NCBI GenBank assembly: GCA_029931535.1
Contig: JAQPZY010001471.1
Location: forward strand, 2,350,501 to 2,414,500
Length of the DNA stretch: 64,000 bases
From: Margaritifera margaritifera
Lineage: Eukaryota > Mollusca > Bivalvia > Unionida > Margaritiferidae
Reading direction: 5' to 3'
The position numbers and the translations under genes were made by a program. Position 1 is the stretch's first letter. The number at the start of each line of letters is the position of its first letter. Below, piece after piece: positions 34,874 to 46,065 of this stretch. The notes under the pieces are model-generated. The model saw only the letters and a list, made by a program, of their open reading frames with translations, ran no database searches and had not been told where the DNA came from.

Positions 34874-35055
34874 ATGAAAGATGGTTTAAGTGAAGAAAGG
34901 AGAGCACTACAAACACAGCATGGTTAGCTTCTTGAACTTGGAACGCGCAGCCATTCGGTCACTTTCGAGTATATGGAAACCAGTGTGGAATCTAAGCTAA
35001 ATGACGAGCCAACAAGAGGTAATTCAAACATTTACATTTATTTACAGTTGATCTA
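34874..35055 (+). pseudogene. Possible decayed coding fragment
   Basis: A frame from ATG at 34874 reads MKDGLSEERRALQTQHG, meets one TAG at 34924, and continues LLELGTRSHSVTFEYMETSV and onward to about 35053. The amino-acid mix is more protein-like than neighbouring frames, which suggests a broken fragment of a mobile element or gene. I do not recognise the family. Confidence 0.25.
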
Positions 35056-35244
35056 AGTCATTATTATGCTTTAATTAACATTGCTACCGACCATAAGATT
35101 GTTTTCATCCTCCAACGCTCTCTTTCCCCTTTCTGTTGGTCGGTTTATCTGTAAATTTTACCATCATTCATGGGTCGCATGAAAGGCGAAAATCTGCTAC
35201 GCTCTTTTTTTCACGGATTTTCGCCCGTGGCTTGCGACGATGGT

Positions 35245-35246
35245 CC

Positions 35247-35277
<31 letters not shown>

Positions 35278-35485
35278 GGTAAAACTGATTTGCGGAGACA
35301 GACCAACCAACAGAGAGAGAGAGAGAGAGACAGACAGAGAGAGACAGACAGACAGATATGTGGGGTGGTGGTTTGTGGAGATTTAGCATAAGATTTTTTT
35401 TTGTCCATCCATATGTTTCTCTGTTGATCGATTGGTCTGCTGCCTGTCCAACCAACAGAGTGAGAGAGAGAGAGAGAGAGGCCTT
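35245..35485. repeat. Interrupted GA tracts
   Basis: GA-rich runs at about 35250-35274, 35312-35355 and 35461-35480, with CAGA variants. A CT tract lies at 35757-35794. The reading frames here are repeat translations. Confidence 0.85.
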
Positions 35486-36055
35486 CGGACATTTTAATAT
35501 ATAAAAATAATGTTTTTAGAACCCTAATATAGGTTGTAAAAAAAGCATTAAATAGACTACAGTATATGTTTGCCTCCTAACCAAGAAATTTACCTTACAG
35601 TCTCGACAGGCTATTGCAACTTTGTATCATTGGTATTGTGAACACTGTAAATAAATCCCATGAAAAGTGCAAGCATACCATTACGACGAACCAGGTTCTT
35701 GTATGTAACTTTGTGTAAGTTCAAGTTCAAGGGTTTCATCCACCTCAAATTAATTCTCTCACTCTCTCACTCTCTCTCTCTCTCTCTCTCTCTCCATATA
35801 TTTCGACGTACGTGTGTCCCTTAGGCATGAGAGAAATAAGGGATAGCAGAGGGGATTTCAACTTCAATTAAATTGTGTACCATGTTTAATTCATTTAGAA
35901 AACGGGGATTATTAAAAAAAAAACATTCGTTACTTTCTTATGTTATTAATGATTGATAAGTGGAAATTCATCACTGATCTAGAGAGTATAGAAGCAATAA
36001 CCACTGTTGAAACCATGTTTATGGTTATGCGTATTCATGCGCCATGGGCGGATCA

Positions 36056-36092
36056 CAATTTGATATACCAACAGTATTGGTATATCAAATTG
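36056..36092. other. Perfect 16-bp hairpin
   Basis: CAATTTGATATACCAA (36056-36071) and its exact reverse complement (36077-36092) flank a 5-base loop. It lies about 45 bp before a TA array. Function unknown; it may be a foldback remnant. Confidence 0.8.
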
Positions 36093-36136
36093 CTTTATAC
36101 CGACACTTTAAAAGTCATGTTACTTTTAATGTATGT

Positions 36137-36214
<78 letters not shown>
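36137..36214. repeat. TA microsatellite
   Basis: A TA tract of about 76 bp. A GT/CT tract also lies at 36609-36653. Confidence 0.95.
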
Positions 36215-36215
<1 letters not shown>

Positions 36216-36969
36216 ATTGCTGGATTTTACCTTTACACCACGAAAGCGTCTTACATAAGCTTGAAATTTCTTAGTCATAATGTTATCGATATCTATTGAC
36301 GGCCAGTGAAAAAATATATTTTTTCAATCCTGTTTAAAACTAATATTTTTTCACTCCAGTGAAATATCACAATTATTTCACTAGGAAAACCCAGTAGTGC
36401 ACTGACTAGCATAACATAAATAAAGATAATTCTATTTAATTCTAGTTTAGGTGGTATATGTTTCCATGTAGACATATTTAGAAACCCTATTACCCAGTGA
36501 TAGTTGCTCTTTTTAATTGTTGGCTTTCATTAAAGATAACACGTGGGACTGTAGATAGGAACTGATATTATATAATAAAAATTTCTTACGTCACTTCCTT
36601 TTTTAGTGAGTGTGTGTGTCTGTGTGTGTCTGTGTGTGTGTGTGTGTGTGTGTCCCATTTTTTAGTCGGTAGGGAAATACATTAGGTTTATGCAATGGCC
36701 CTATTGTACTTTTCAAATAGTAAGGTCAGAAAATATTTTGAAATGGTCACGTGATCACAGTTGCAACTTCTTATGCAATCCAGGCCGGGTCCAGGCGACT
36801 CGTAGCTTAAAGGGTAAAGTGTTTGGGAAATAGGGCATATTGAATATAAGTTTTGGGTCTTTTACTACAATTTGATGGAGGGTTAGCACGTTAAGACAGC
36901 GAGGCTTTCCCGAGCTAACTTAACATTTTCGCCACGGGATCAAATAAACATTGTATTCGAAGACACTAA

Positions 36970-37080
36970 TCTTGTATTGTATTTATCCTGCAACTCTCAA
37001 ATAAAGACACGTAAAATCAAATAAGACGTGTCTCCATTTAAAGACGTGTAAAATCAAAATAAGACGTGTCTCCATTTCAA
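36970..37080. repeat. Tandem duplication of about 46 bp
   Basis: AAATAAGACGTGTCTCCATTT with a linked GACACGTAAAATC or GACGTGTAAAATC, about two copies. Confidence 0.75.
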
Positions 37081-37312
37081 CCCAGGTTAGCTATAAGCAA
37101 CATGTCGTGAGGACTGGAAACAGCTGAAACCTCATCACATTGTAGTCCAGTTAAATACACTACATGAATATAACTCATGACAACGTACCACTTGTGATCA
37201 CAATTACAATGTATCATGATAAGAAGAAAATTTAAGTTTGCAGAAGATTCTTTATATTTACTATCTCACTGGAATATGTTTATGTGTGTGTGGATTCATT
37301 GCTGTATTCTAG

Positions 37313-37414
37313 AGACAGAGTGTTGCACCGAAATACAAGGAATGTAGCAGTGAATACAAAGTTTGCAATGTGACTCCTATTCGTGGAAGGATTTTGAATT
37401 TTGTTCATGGATTG
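37313..37414 (+). CDS. Candidate orphan exon (34 codons), unknown protein
   Basis: An open frame of exactly 34 codons (RQSVAPKYKECSSEYKVCNV, then TPIRGRILNFVHGL) is bounded by an acceptor-like GTATTCTAG ending at 37312 and a strong donor GTGAGT at 37415. Its codon use and mixed residues, with two cysteines, look more protein-like than its AT-rich surroundings. Both boundaries are phase 0. I do not recognise the sequence and saw no partner exons, so chance remains a real possibility. Confidence 0.3.
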
Positions 37415-38336
37415 GTGAGTATTTCTGTTTTATTTCCTTGATGGAGCTGAAGTTTATGATGGACAAGCTGTGTGGGCGCTATGGTTTTTGAACATGTAAA
37501 ATATGCAGATACACAAGAAACTATTAGGACAAATAAAAATCACGACGACTTCGTAAGGTCTGGAAAACTCACAAATGCCTTTTATATGCCATCCTGTGCG
37601 AACCATGCCATCTTTCCTAAGAAGATTGTATAAAATACGAGAGGAAATGGGGTGTCCGTCATACACAAAAGACAACAAAATCTATACTTGTTTCTTGTGG
37701 ATGTATGTTGTTCAGTATTTGCAAAGACTTTATCAAAACTAAATCGCTCTATTTTCGACTTTGACAAATCTTGTAGGAGAATGTTGCTTTAAAATATTGC
37801 ATGAAGCATCATGGAAACCTTGGCTTGTGATAAATCATTGTGTGTGGGGGGGGGGGAGAGAAGATTTATGTCTTATATTTGATTTGTGGTTGAATTAAAC
37901 ATTTACATCTTTTATTCTAATAATATGTCAATACAGTAAACGGAGAGCTTAATATCGAAAAGAACGTTTACATATAAAAGGTAATTGGACGTACAAAAAT
38001 TTAGACCGCTAGAGGTTTTCAATATATATTTTTGAATGACCTTTTAGAGCATTATTTATAACCGGTTCCTAAGCATCTAGTTATATTATGTTCTCTGCCT
38101 TATCTTCTAGTCTTGTTCAATTCCTTAAATACCCGGTTCAGTGATTTTATTATGTTATTACTAAGGTTGAGTATCCGTCATTCCATCGTATGCATTCATT
38201 GGATAGATACAGTTTTATATCATTGTAATTCTCAATGTGTTGCTATTTTTATCTGTATTTATTTAAGGAAGTAAACATAACAACCAGTGTCAAACGTTGT
38301 CAGATTTGTAGTTAATCTTTCGATGCATGTAATACG
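37415..38336. other. Unrecognised non-coding sequence
   Basis: A G run lies near 37845. Minus-strand open frames of 60-75 codons at 37.45-37.77 kb have no recognisable domain. Confidence 0.4.
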
Positions 38337-38532
38337 TAACGTCTATACTCACGTATAAGTTAGTTTCCAGTGCAAGCAACATAGACCTGGATCTGCCATC
38401 GCACAATCCGCTGGCAGATTAGGGTCTATGTGATTTCTTCTACAAATTACTCCTAACAAGCCACATAGATCCAGATCTGCCGCGCATTATGCTACGGCAG
38501 ATCTGGGTCTATGCAGTTTGCAGTTGGATAAG
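38337..38532. mobile_element. Foldback/MITE-like element, family 1, copy 2
   Basis: Left CTATACTCACGTATAAG, then GCAACATAGACCTGGATCTG. Two inner inverted modules carry CACATAGATCCAGATCTGCC and GGCAGATCTGGGTCTATG. The right end, GTTTGCAGTTGGATAAG, lacks the outer tail. Confidence 0.65.
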
Positions 38533-38878
38533 ATGCACTTCATATTATTTGAAAAGTTATAAAGATCAAAAAAGAAGAAGCAAGCAATAACATACGGTGG
38601 ATCTGATTTAGAGCTCCGATCTTTGTCCTGAACTTGACGCCGTAGCTGGTAAGTCAAGAGAAGTAGAGTAGTTTTGTACGACACTGGGAGTGAGTGCACC
38701 ACGGTTGAGTCAGAACAAGAACGGCCAAATTTCTGGAAATTTTCCTAACTGTATTAATAAGTTCTACTGTTAGTATGACATTATTCTTCGTTTAGAATAT
38801 TTTTATTTTGCTAATACATTTATGTTCTTCTATTAAAAGTCAGCGACATGTCGTTATTTCTCCCCCCTCTCCCTCCCT

Positions 38879-38882
<4 letters not shown>

Positions 38883-38933
<51 letters not shown>
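38883..38933. repeat. CT microsatellite
   Basis: A CT tract of about 50 bp following a C/T-rich run from 38860. Confidence 0.95.
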
Positions 38934-38936
<3 letters not shown>

Positions 38937-39187
38937 CCCACAATAATTATGTTCATTTTTTTCCTCAGGTTCGTAATGCCCTTATTATTCTGATAATATT
39001 ACAATCTTTTTTTAAATTAAAAACTTTTTTTTAAAAATGCAATGATCACTGCATTAAAATAGTGCTGCCTTCTCCATCCTCGTGTACTTTTTTCATGTTG
39101 CTGACGACACTACTCTGCTAACAGTCAAAACACGCCACGGCCTTGCCGCCAATAATCAGTAAACACCTCGGATATAATAAAGACCGT

Positions 39188-39250
39188 ATGTACTCGCATA
39201 TAAGTCAAGTCGAACTTCAAACAACATAGACCCTGATCTGCCATAGTCTA
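39188..39250. mobile_element. Foldback/MITE-like element, family 1, 5' fragment
   Basis: Only the left arm is present: ACCGTATGTACTCGCATATAAG, AACTTCAAACAACATAGACC and CTGATCTGCC. Confidence 0.6.
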
Positions 39251-39429
39251 ATAATAATCTATTGTTGAAATGTAGACTATAACTGAATTACCCTGCAGAA
39301 TGCAGTACACATAGAGTTCTGCAAAACATAACACTTTTCTGTCCTTGTGAAAACGGCTCCGTCTATTTTTTTTTTTTTTTTCTTCATATGTAACTGAACC
39401 TTTAAAATGTACTTATAAACCGGTGCAGC

Positions 39430-41725
39430 AACATTCTTTTTTGGCATCATCTAAACCTGATTCGGCCCTCTGCGAAGTCGGGGATGTAAAATAGGTCAGA
39501 TGCGTCCTTCTGCTTGTCGTAAGAGACGTCTGAGTAGAAGCAACTTGTTTGCTGTGGGTTGCCTCCGTTGTCGTTGGAGGAGAGGATCCTGGTAGTTGAG
39601 TAGAGGAGAGGCTAATAGTTGCCACTCCGATGCAACACAATACTTTGGCCTCAACTTCAGCTAGACGGGTGGTCAGAAGGGTTCAGTCTGATCAATCGGC
39701 TAGTCACGTCAAGCTTCAGAGACTTTGTTAAATACATCCCGTTATACTAATCTCTAAACTTTTCAAAGGTCACCATTTAGATGAAAGAATCGTACTGGTG
39801 TTCATGGAACCTTACAAAGAACATGGCTTTTGAGGGCGTTGGCAAGGGTCAATTGAATAAAGTTTTTTCTTTTCTCGAATGTGTAGCCGTGGCATGAGAA
39901 ACGCAATAAATGAGCGTAAAGCTGTGTCCTCTTGTTGGGCTCCGATTCGGGTGGAGAGCACAGGTGACGAAATAATAGTATACTATTATAGGACAACACT
40001 CCAAAATCTTAACCAATAGTATGATACCTGGTTTCAAAAGTACCAGGAATAATTCAAGCAGTGACTCCGAAGAGAAAAAAAAAAACTCTTCCGAGTCAGA
40101 GAAATTGGTCAAAATTTCTCATCAATGAATCTAGTCATGAGACTCAAAAGCTGACAAAGTTATCACCGTTTATAACAGATAAAGCACTTCAGGCCTTGGC
40201 TGTAGAGCCAAAAAGCGTTAAAACTTTGGAGCAGTGGTTCCCAACCTTTTTGAGCACGAGGACCCCGTTTTAACCTCAAACAATTGCACGGACCCCCACA
40301 TGCTAATAGTTGTACTTTTAGGCTGTGGCGGGGATAAACGTTTAGCAGCTTAGCGCGTTAAATTCGAACACGCCTTGCTCGCAGTGGCGAGGATAACAGA
40401 GGAAAGCAAGAACCGGCTGGAGGAACAATACTTGCTGCGAAGCTATGTGAATAAGGGGACCCCTTGGAATAACCTCGCGGCCCCCCAGAGTCCGCGGACC
40501 ACAGGTTGGGAACCACTGCTTTAGAGCAATTCAACTGCTTGAAGAGTGTAGCTCCAAAGCTCACTCTAATAATCTGCTTCGCTCAAAGCGATTCGAGGAT
40601 ACCCGTTAAAGTATTTCCACACAAATATATCAACTCTCGTCAAAAGGTGTTGTGCGATCTAGAGATCTGGATGGCTGAAGTTAGACTGAAGATCTCGAAA
40701 CTCTCAAATCTCAAAACGTTTCCCGAATGGAAGTAATGAACATTCGCCGTAATGGCAAGCTGATTCCCACGACCACTTACATCCTGACATTCGACTGCGC
40801 CACTTTACCTACATCGATCAAAGCCGGGTTCTTGAATGTCCCAGTTGATTTTTGCATCCCTAATCCTTTGCGGTGCTTTAAATGCCAGAAATATGTCCAC
40901 AACACAGATGGCTGCAAGTTGAAACCAGTCTGTCCCAGATGTGGGCAGAAGAGTCACGATGGCTTGTCTTGCACAGAGAAAGTCTCTTGTGCGAATTGCA
41001 AGGGAGAACATTTCTCGTACTCTACTGACTGCCCTAAGTTGAAACTCGACAAAGAGATCCAACGCGTGAAACAAGAGAAAGGCATGAGCTTTCCCAAGGT
41101 TAGGAAATCTGTGGAAGTTACAGTTCCACTTTATAGCGCTGGCAAATTGTACCTCAGAGCAGCTAACGTGGAGAAGAAACTTTCACAAATAATGTATATA
41201 CCCCGACATACATTACATTGCCAGAAGATCAAAGAAAGTCCACAATCTTGAAAATACCAAAACCCGCGCGAACACACACCCAAACCGAGAGTGAAGTAGA
41301 TAACTGAAATAATCTGTGTTACAGTGCAGCAAATAATAACCCCATTGACACAAACGTAAAAGCAGTTAAATCCAGCCCACGAATGAACAGCAAACCACTG
41401 GTCATAATGGTCAGAGAAACATTGTAACACATACGATATTGAGTTATATTATCGAGACATCGATCAGATCTGGCAGCAGTAGAAATGCTTGCCCTAAGCC
41501 AGATAAGGACCCAATTAAAGACTCTAAAAGACTTCTGAAAAGATCCGATGATTCTATCAATCTTTTTAATAAAATTGGAAGTCTACACGGTATAGACACC
41601 GATGATTCTCCTGATACCGCTCCAGGCAATACTCCCAGACATAGAGTACTTCCACCACCTCCATAAATATGTCGGACACCATAAATACAGTCAAATTGCT
41701 GAGTTTTAAAGGGACACATGGATGA
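39430..41725 (+). pseudogene. Non-LTR retrotransposon (LINE) ORF1 pseudogene
   Basis: A broken ORF1 (nucleic-acid-binding, gag-like) of a Jockey/CR1-type non-LTR element, a class assignment made from recollection. An N-terminal part around 40120-40231 (QKLTKLSPFITDKALQALAV) resumes after an inserted MITE as IPVKVFPHKYINSRQ near 40590-40640. A frameshift near 40730 leads into 40727-41251. That frame carries three zinc knuckles: CX2CX4HX4C at residues 50-63, CX2CX4HX4C at 69-82 and CX2CX3HX6C at 88-102. A further frame ending at 41666 (DDSPDTAPGNTPRH) fits an ORF1 tail. Upstream 39430-39840 may be the 5' UTR. No reverse transcriptase follows; the element stops before minisatellites, so the 3' part is lost. 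Confidence 0.8.
40232..40518. mobile_element. hAT-type MITE nested in the LINE ORF1
   Basis: A 287-bp element starts CAGTGGTTCCCAACCT and ends AGGTTGGGAACCACTG when its last bases are followed inward, giving 15 perfect terminal inverted bases from CAGTGGTTCCCAACC. Flanks CTTTGGAG (40224-40231) and CTTTAGAG (40519-40526) form an 8-bp target duplication with one change. CAGTGGTTC ends and 8-bp duplications are typical of the hAT superfamily. It has no transposase, so it moved in trans. It interrupts the LINE reading frame and therefore arrived later. Confidence 0.88.
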
Positions 41726-41804
41726 AATATGTCTTCGAGTTAAAGAACACGAGCCAGTACTTTTCTGCCTTCAGAAGATCTTTCTAAAAGAACACGATAG
41801 AGTT

Positions 41805-42045
41805 ATATATCGGTGTACGTGTATACAAAACATGGAGTAGATGTTTGTATATAAGTGTACGTGTATACAAAACATGGAGGGGAATTTGTATATAGGTGTA
41901 AGTGTATACAAAATATGGAATAGATGTTTGTATATAGGTGTACGTGTATACAAAACATGGAGTAGATGTTTGTATATAGGTGTACGTGTATACAAAATAT
42001 GGAGTACATGTATATGTTTGTATATAGGTGTAGCTGTTTACAGCA
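41805..42045. repeat. 42-bp minisatellite
   Basis: About six copies of a 42-bp unit with GTGTACGTGTATACAAAACA and GTAGATGTTTGTATATAG. Because 42 is a multiple of 3, several frames stay open on both strands. They are repeat translations. Confidence 0.9.
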
Positions 42046-42064
42046 CAGATGTTCAGATTCCTTT

Positions 42065-42735
42065 CCATAGAAATAGGGGTAAAAATGACTGACTCTATAA
42101 TAGGAGTGTTTACCTCATAGAAAAAGGGGTAAAAATGATTGACTCTGTCACAGGAGTGTTACCTCATAGAAATAGGGGTAAAAATGATTGACTCTGTCAC
42201 AGGAGTGTTACCTCATAGAAATAGGGGTAAAAATGATTGACTCTGTCACAGAAGTGTTTACCTCATATAAATAGGGGTAAAAATGATTGACTCTGTCACA
42301 GAAGTGTTTACATCATAGAAATAGGGGTAAAAATGATTGACTCTGTTACAGAAGTGCTACCTCATAGAAATAGGGGTAAAAATGACTGACTCTATAATAT
42401 GAGTGTTTACCTCATAGAAATAGGGGTAAAAATGATTGACTCTGTCACAGAAGTGTTTACCTCATAGAAATAGGGGTAAAAATGATTGACTCTGTTACAG
42501 AAGTGCTACCTCATAGAAATAGGGGTAAAAATGACTGACTCTATAATATGAGTGTTTACCTCATAGAAATAGGGGTAAAAATGATAGACTCTGTCACAGA
42601 AGTGTTAACTCATAGAAATAGGGGTAAAAATGATTGACTCTGTCACAGAAGTGTTACCTCATAGAAATAGAGGTAAAAATGATTGACTCTGTCACAGAAG
42701 TGTTTACCTAATAGAAATAGAGGTAAAAATATCAA
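42065..42735. repeat. 49-50-bp minisatellite
   Basis: About 13 copies with AGAAATAGGGGTAAAAATGA, TTGACTCTGTCACAGAAGTG and TTACCTCAT. Unit length alternates between 49 and 50 by one T (GTTACC or GTTTACC). A variant with CTGACTCTATAATA recurs about every five to six units. The following 42.74-43.07 kb shows nothing recognised. Confidence 0.92.
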
Positions 42736-43075
42736 TAACGATATCCTTTCTTCTAATGCGTACAAACGGTTTCTGACTTCCACTGAGTCAGGTTTTATTA
42801 TAACAATAGCACCGAAAGTAAAACTGAACCTTTCTTAATGTTGACTATGGCTCTGATTTGTTTCCCTACTTAATACATACGCAGAATGTCTTATATTGTA
42901 ATTTTCGATGTTTCTTCGTCGGTTTTCTTTCGATCTACCGGGATTATTATTTTTCTTTTTCAAGTTGAGAAGAGAACCATTAAGTAAATGATTACAAATT
43001 TTATTTCCTGTGCATCAGGGAGGAATTGCCCTCATAAGGATAAATATATTCTCTATCCAAATTTAATATTGTAGG

Positions 43076-43288
43076 TACCGTCTTTACTCGCGTATAGTCA
43101 GAGTCTAAATGCAAACAACATAGACTCTGATCTGCAGTCGCATAATGCACCGGCAGATCAGGGTCTATGTTGTTCGTTCTACTAATTACAAACTGCATAG
43201 ACCCAGATCTGCCGGCGCATTATGAGACGTCAGATCTGGGTTAATGGAGTTTGCAGTTGGAATTAGGTTATACACGAGTAATACGGTA
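43076..43288. mobile_element. Foldback/MITE-like element, family 1, copy 4 (best ends)
   Basis: Left TACCGTCTTTACTCGCGTATA and right TATACACGAGTAATACGGTA are inverted with few mismatches. The inner modules carry CAACATAGACTCTGATCTGC, GCAGATCAGGGTCTATGTTG, GCATAGACCCAGATCTGCC and CAGATCTGGGTTAATGG. TA borders both ends. There is no coding capacity. The stretch 43.29-43.70 kb holds no gene. Confidence 0.75.
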
Positions 43289-43711
43289 CCTATATCATGT
43301 TATTTATTTAGACTGAAAACAAAATAATCTGTGTTAAGAAAGTCAACCGTTGAGAAAATATGCAGTCATAGGATATAGCTACAAGTATATAAACTTGATA
43401 CTCTCACGATTTCACAATTATCAGGTAATAACTTAAAGAAGTTTGTCGAGCTTATGTCACAATGGACAAACGCTATGAAAGGTGCTCAGCTCACGGATGT
43501 AGTTCCACACAAGCAAGTACTGTAGGCTTGTTGCGTCCAAAAATTTGGATAAAGGAAAACGATAGCTCGATTGATTAGTTGTTTGAGGTTTTTTTTTTTA
43601 CCTTTCACTTTTATTGCACGAGTCAGCGTTCATGACTTTTCCTTTTTCAATCAGGTAAGAATGATTTTATGTTACTGTGTACTTACTCTTCAGTTTAAAT
43701 ATAAACTCAAG

Positions 43712-44870
43712 TATAGGTAGGATTGGTATTTTCGTTCGAACATGTTTATATAGAGTGCATTTGTATGAAATCAGAGTACATTTGTATGAAATCAGAGTGC
43801 ATTTGTATGAAATAAGAGTACATTTGTATGAAATCAGAGTACATTTGTATGAAATCAGAGTGCATTTGTATGAAATCAGAGTACATTTGTATGAAATCAG
43901 AGTGCATTTGTATGAAATCAGAGTGCATTTGTATGAAATCAGAGTAGATTTGTATGAAATCAGAGTGCATTTGTATGAAATCAGAGTGCATTTGTATGAA
44001 ATCAGAGTACATTTGTATGAAATCAGAGTGCATTTGTATGAAATCAGAGTGCATTTGTATGAAATCAGAGTGCATTTGTATGAAATCAGAGTACATTTGT
44101 ATGAAATCAGAGTGCATTTGTATGAAATCAGAGTACATTTGTATGAAATCAGAGTGCATTTGTATGAAATCAGAGTACATTTGTATGAAATCGGAGTGCA
44201 TTTGTATGAAATCGATATCCAGATGTGCTGTACAAAGTCATGATGTACACAAACGCATGTATAGGTAGGATTGGTATTTTCGTTCTAACATGTTTATATA
44301 GAGTGCATTTGTATGAAATCAGAGTACATTTGTATGAAATCAGAGTGCATTTGTATGAAATCGGAGTGCATTTGTATGAAATCGATATCCAGATGTGCTG
44401 TACAAAGTCATGATGTACACAAACGCATGTATAGGTAGGATTGGTATTTTCGTTCTAACATGTTTATATAGAGCGCATTTGTATGAAATCAGAGTACGTT
44501 TGTATGAAATCAGAGTGCATTTGTATGAAATCAGAGTACGTTTGTATGAAATCAGAGTGCATTTGTATGAAATCAGAGTACATTTGTATGAAATCAGAGT
44601 GCATTTGTATAAAGTCGGAGTGCATTTGTATGAAATCGATATCCAGATGTGCTGTACAAAGTCATGATGTACAAAAACGCATGTATAGGTAGGATTGGTA
44701 TTTTCGTTCTAACATGTTTATATAGAGTGCATTTGTATGAAATCAGAGTACGTTTGTATGAAATCAGAGTGCATTTGTATGAAATCAGAGTACATTTGTA
44801 TGAAATCAGAGTGCATTTGTATGAAATCGATATGCAGATGTGCTGTACAAAGTCATGATGTACACGCATG
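43712..44870. repeat. Nested composite array (21-bp units inside larger units)
   Basis: A 21-bp unit, AGTGCATTTGTATGAAATCAG, with an AGTACATTTG or AGTACGTTTG variant, is arrayed in four blocks of about 22, 4, 8 and 5 copies. The blocks are separated by a conserved spacer of about 90 bp with ATATCCAGATGTGCTGTACA, AAAGTCATGATGTACAC and GGTAGGATTGGTATTTTCG. The 21-bp period keeps frames open on both strands (RVHLYEI heptads, DFIQMHS on the minus strand). These are not supported as genes. Confidence 0.93.
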
Positions 44871-44879
44871 CAACATTCA

Positions 44880-46065
44880 GTGCATTGTCTACTGTCATAT
44901 GAATTATGACGAGTCATGGTTCTGATGTGCAGACACAACCTGATTTCCTATTTTCATTACCGGATGGGTGAGCTGTGTGCATTATTAAAATTGCCTAATA
45001 TTGCAGGAATCGGGGTCGCACGTGGCGTGTTGGTGGTATTACACTAGCATTAGTATCAAGGTCTCACACTAATAATAGTAATATATTACCACGCCTGGTT
45101 AGTAGTTTAGTCGAGAAATTTGGTGATAGAACTAGATATGACTGGTATGTGTAATGATTTATTGGTGATATTTATGTGTTTATCTCTATTGTTTAAAATC
45201 TGACATTGTAATGACAATGACCTTAAGATGTTGGGTATTCTTGAGCATTTTGTTTTATAAACTTAATGTACGCGTTTGCAATATTTTCTTATGAAATAAA
45301 TCTTTGTGGAATGGAAGCAAGTGGGTAAGTTGTATATAAAGTTTTTTTAGTGATATATTGCAGTATTTTTTGTCCCAGTCAGTATCGCACTTTAATTCAG
45401 TATGGTCAGACTTACAAGTCCATATCAGTTTATTGTAGGTACATGTAACGAACCAAAGTTTAAAGTCAATCAAGGATTAAAGAATTTGATTGTATAACCA
45501 TTCGGACTCAAAAGCATGGAGATTTATCATGTTTTGTGTTGTAAGGTAATGAGTTAAAATAGAACTTCATGTTAACATGTTCTTATATTTATGTATAGCA
45601 TGCTAAGGAGATGAGTGCTTTCTGACGCTAAATTAAATTTAACTGTCACACGAGTCGGCGTTCTTGACTTTTTCCTTTTTCCCACAGGTCACAGCATAGA
45701 ACCAGGTAACACTACTCTCGGTTCCCAATCGGTTTGCAGTGTACTTTAGGTTAGAAGTTCAAACAAAGCATAACACAGGCTTTGCGAGCAACCCTACCTT
45801 AATATATTACTGCATTTTTGCTTCAACGTTGTGTTCGTGCAGATTCAAATAGCTCCTATTCATGATCTTGGTCATATTATGTACATGCAGAAGATCGTAT
45901 TGAAAATGGTCACAATTGTTTTTAAATATTGAAATGCGTGGAAAGCAAGAACAGTGAATGCTAAGAATGTAAAATGTATTTCCTAAAAATAAGAAAAAAC
46001 AACAACAACAAAACAACAGCAACAAATATTATGACCCTCATCAAAGGTTGTGTTTTGACTCTGCA
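44880..46065. other. Unrecognised non-coding sequence
   Basis: No gene was recognised. A segment at about 45646-45690 (GAGTCGGCGTTCTTGACTTT and CCTTTTTCCCACAG) duplicates one at about 43618-43653, on the other side of the composite array. Confidence 0.45.

Noticed and set aside
41669..41725. Start of LINE ORF2 (MSDTINTVKLLSFKGTHG)
   Set aside because: It has the right position but no recognisable endonuclease motif, and it ends after 18 codons.
43677..44268. Open frames of 100-188 codons with RVHLYEI heptads, and the minus-strand counterpart
   Set aside because: They translate a 21-bp tandem repeat, are open in several frames at once, and have no start context, splice sites or domain.
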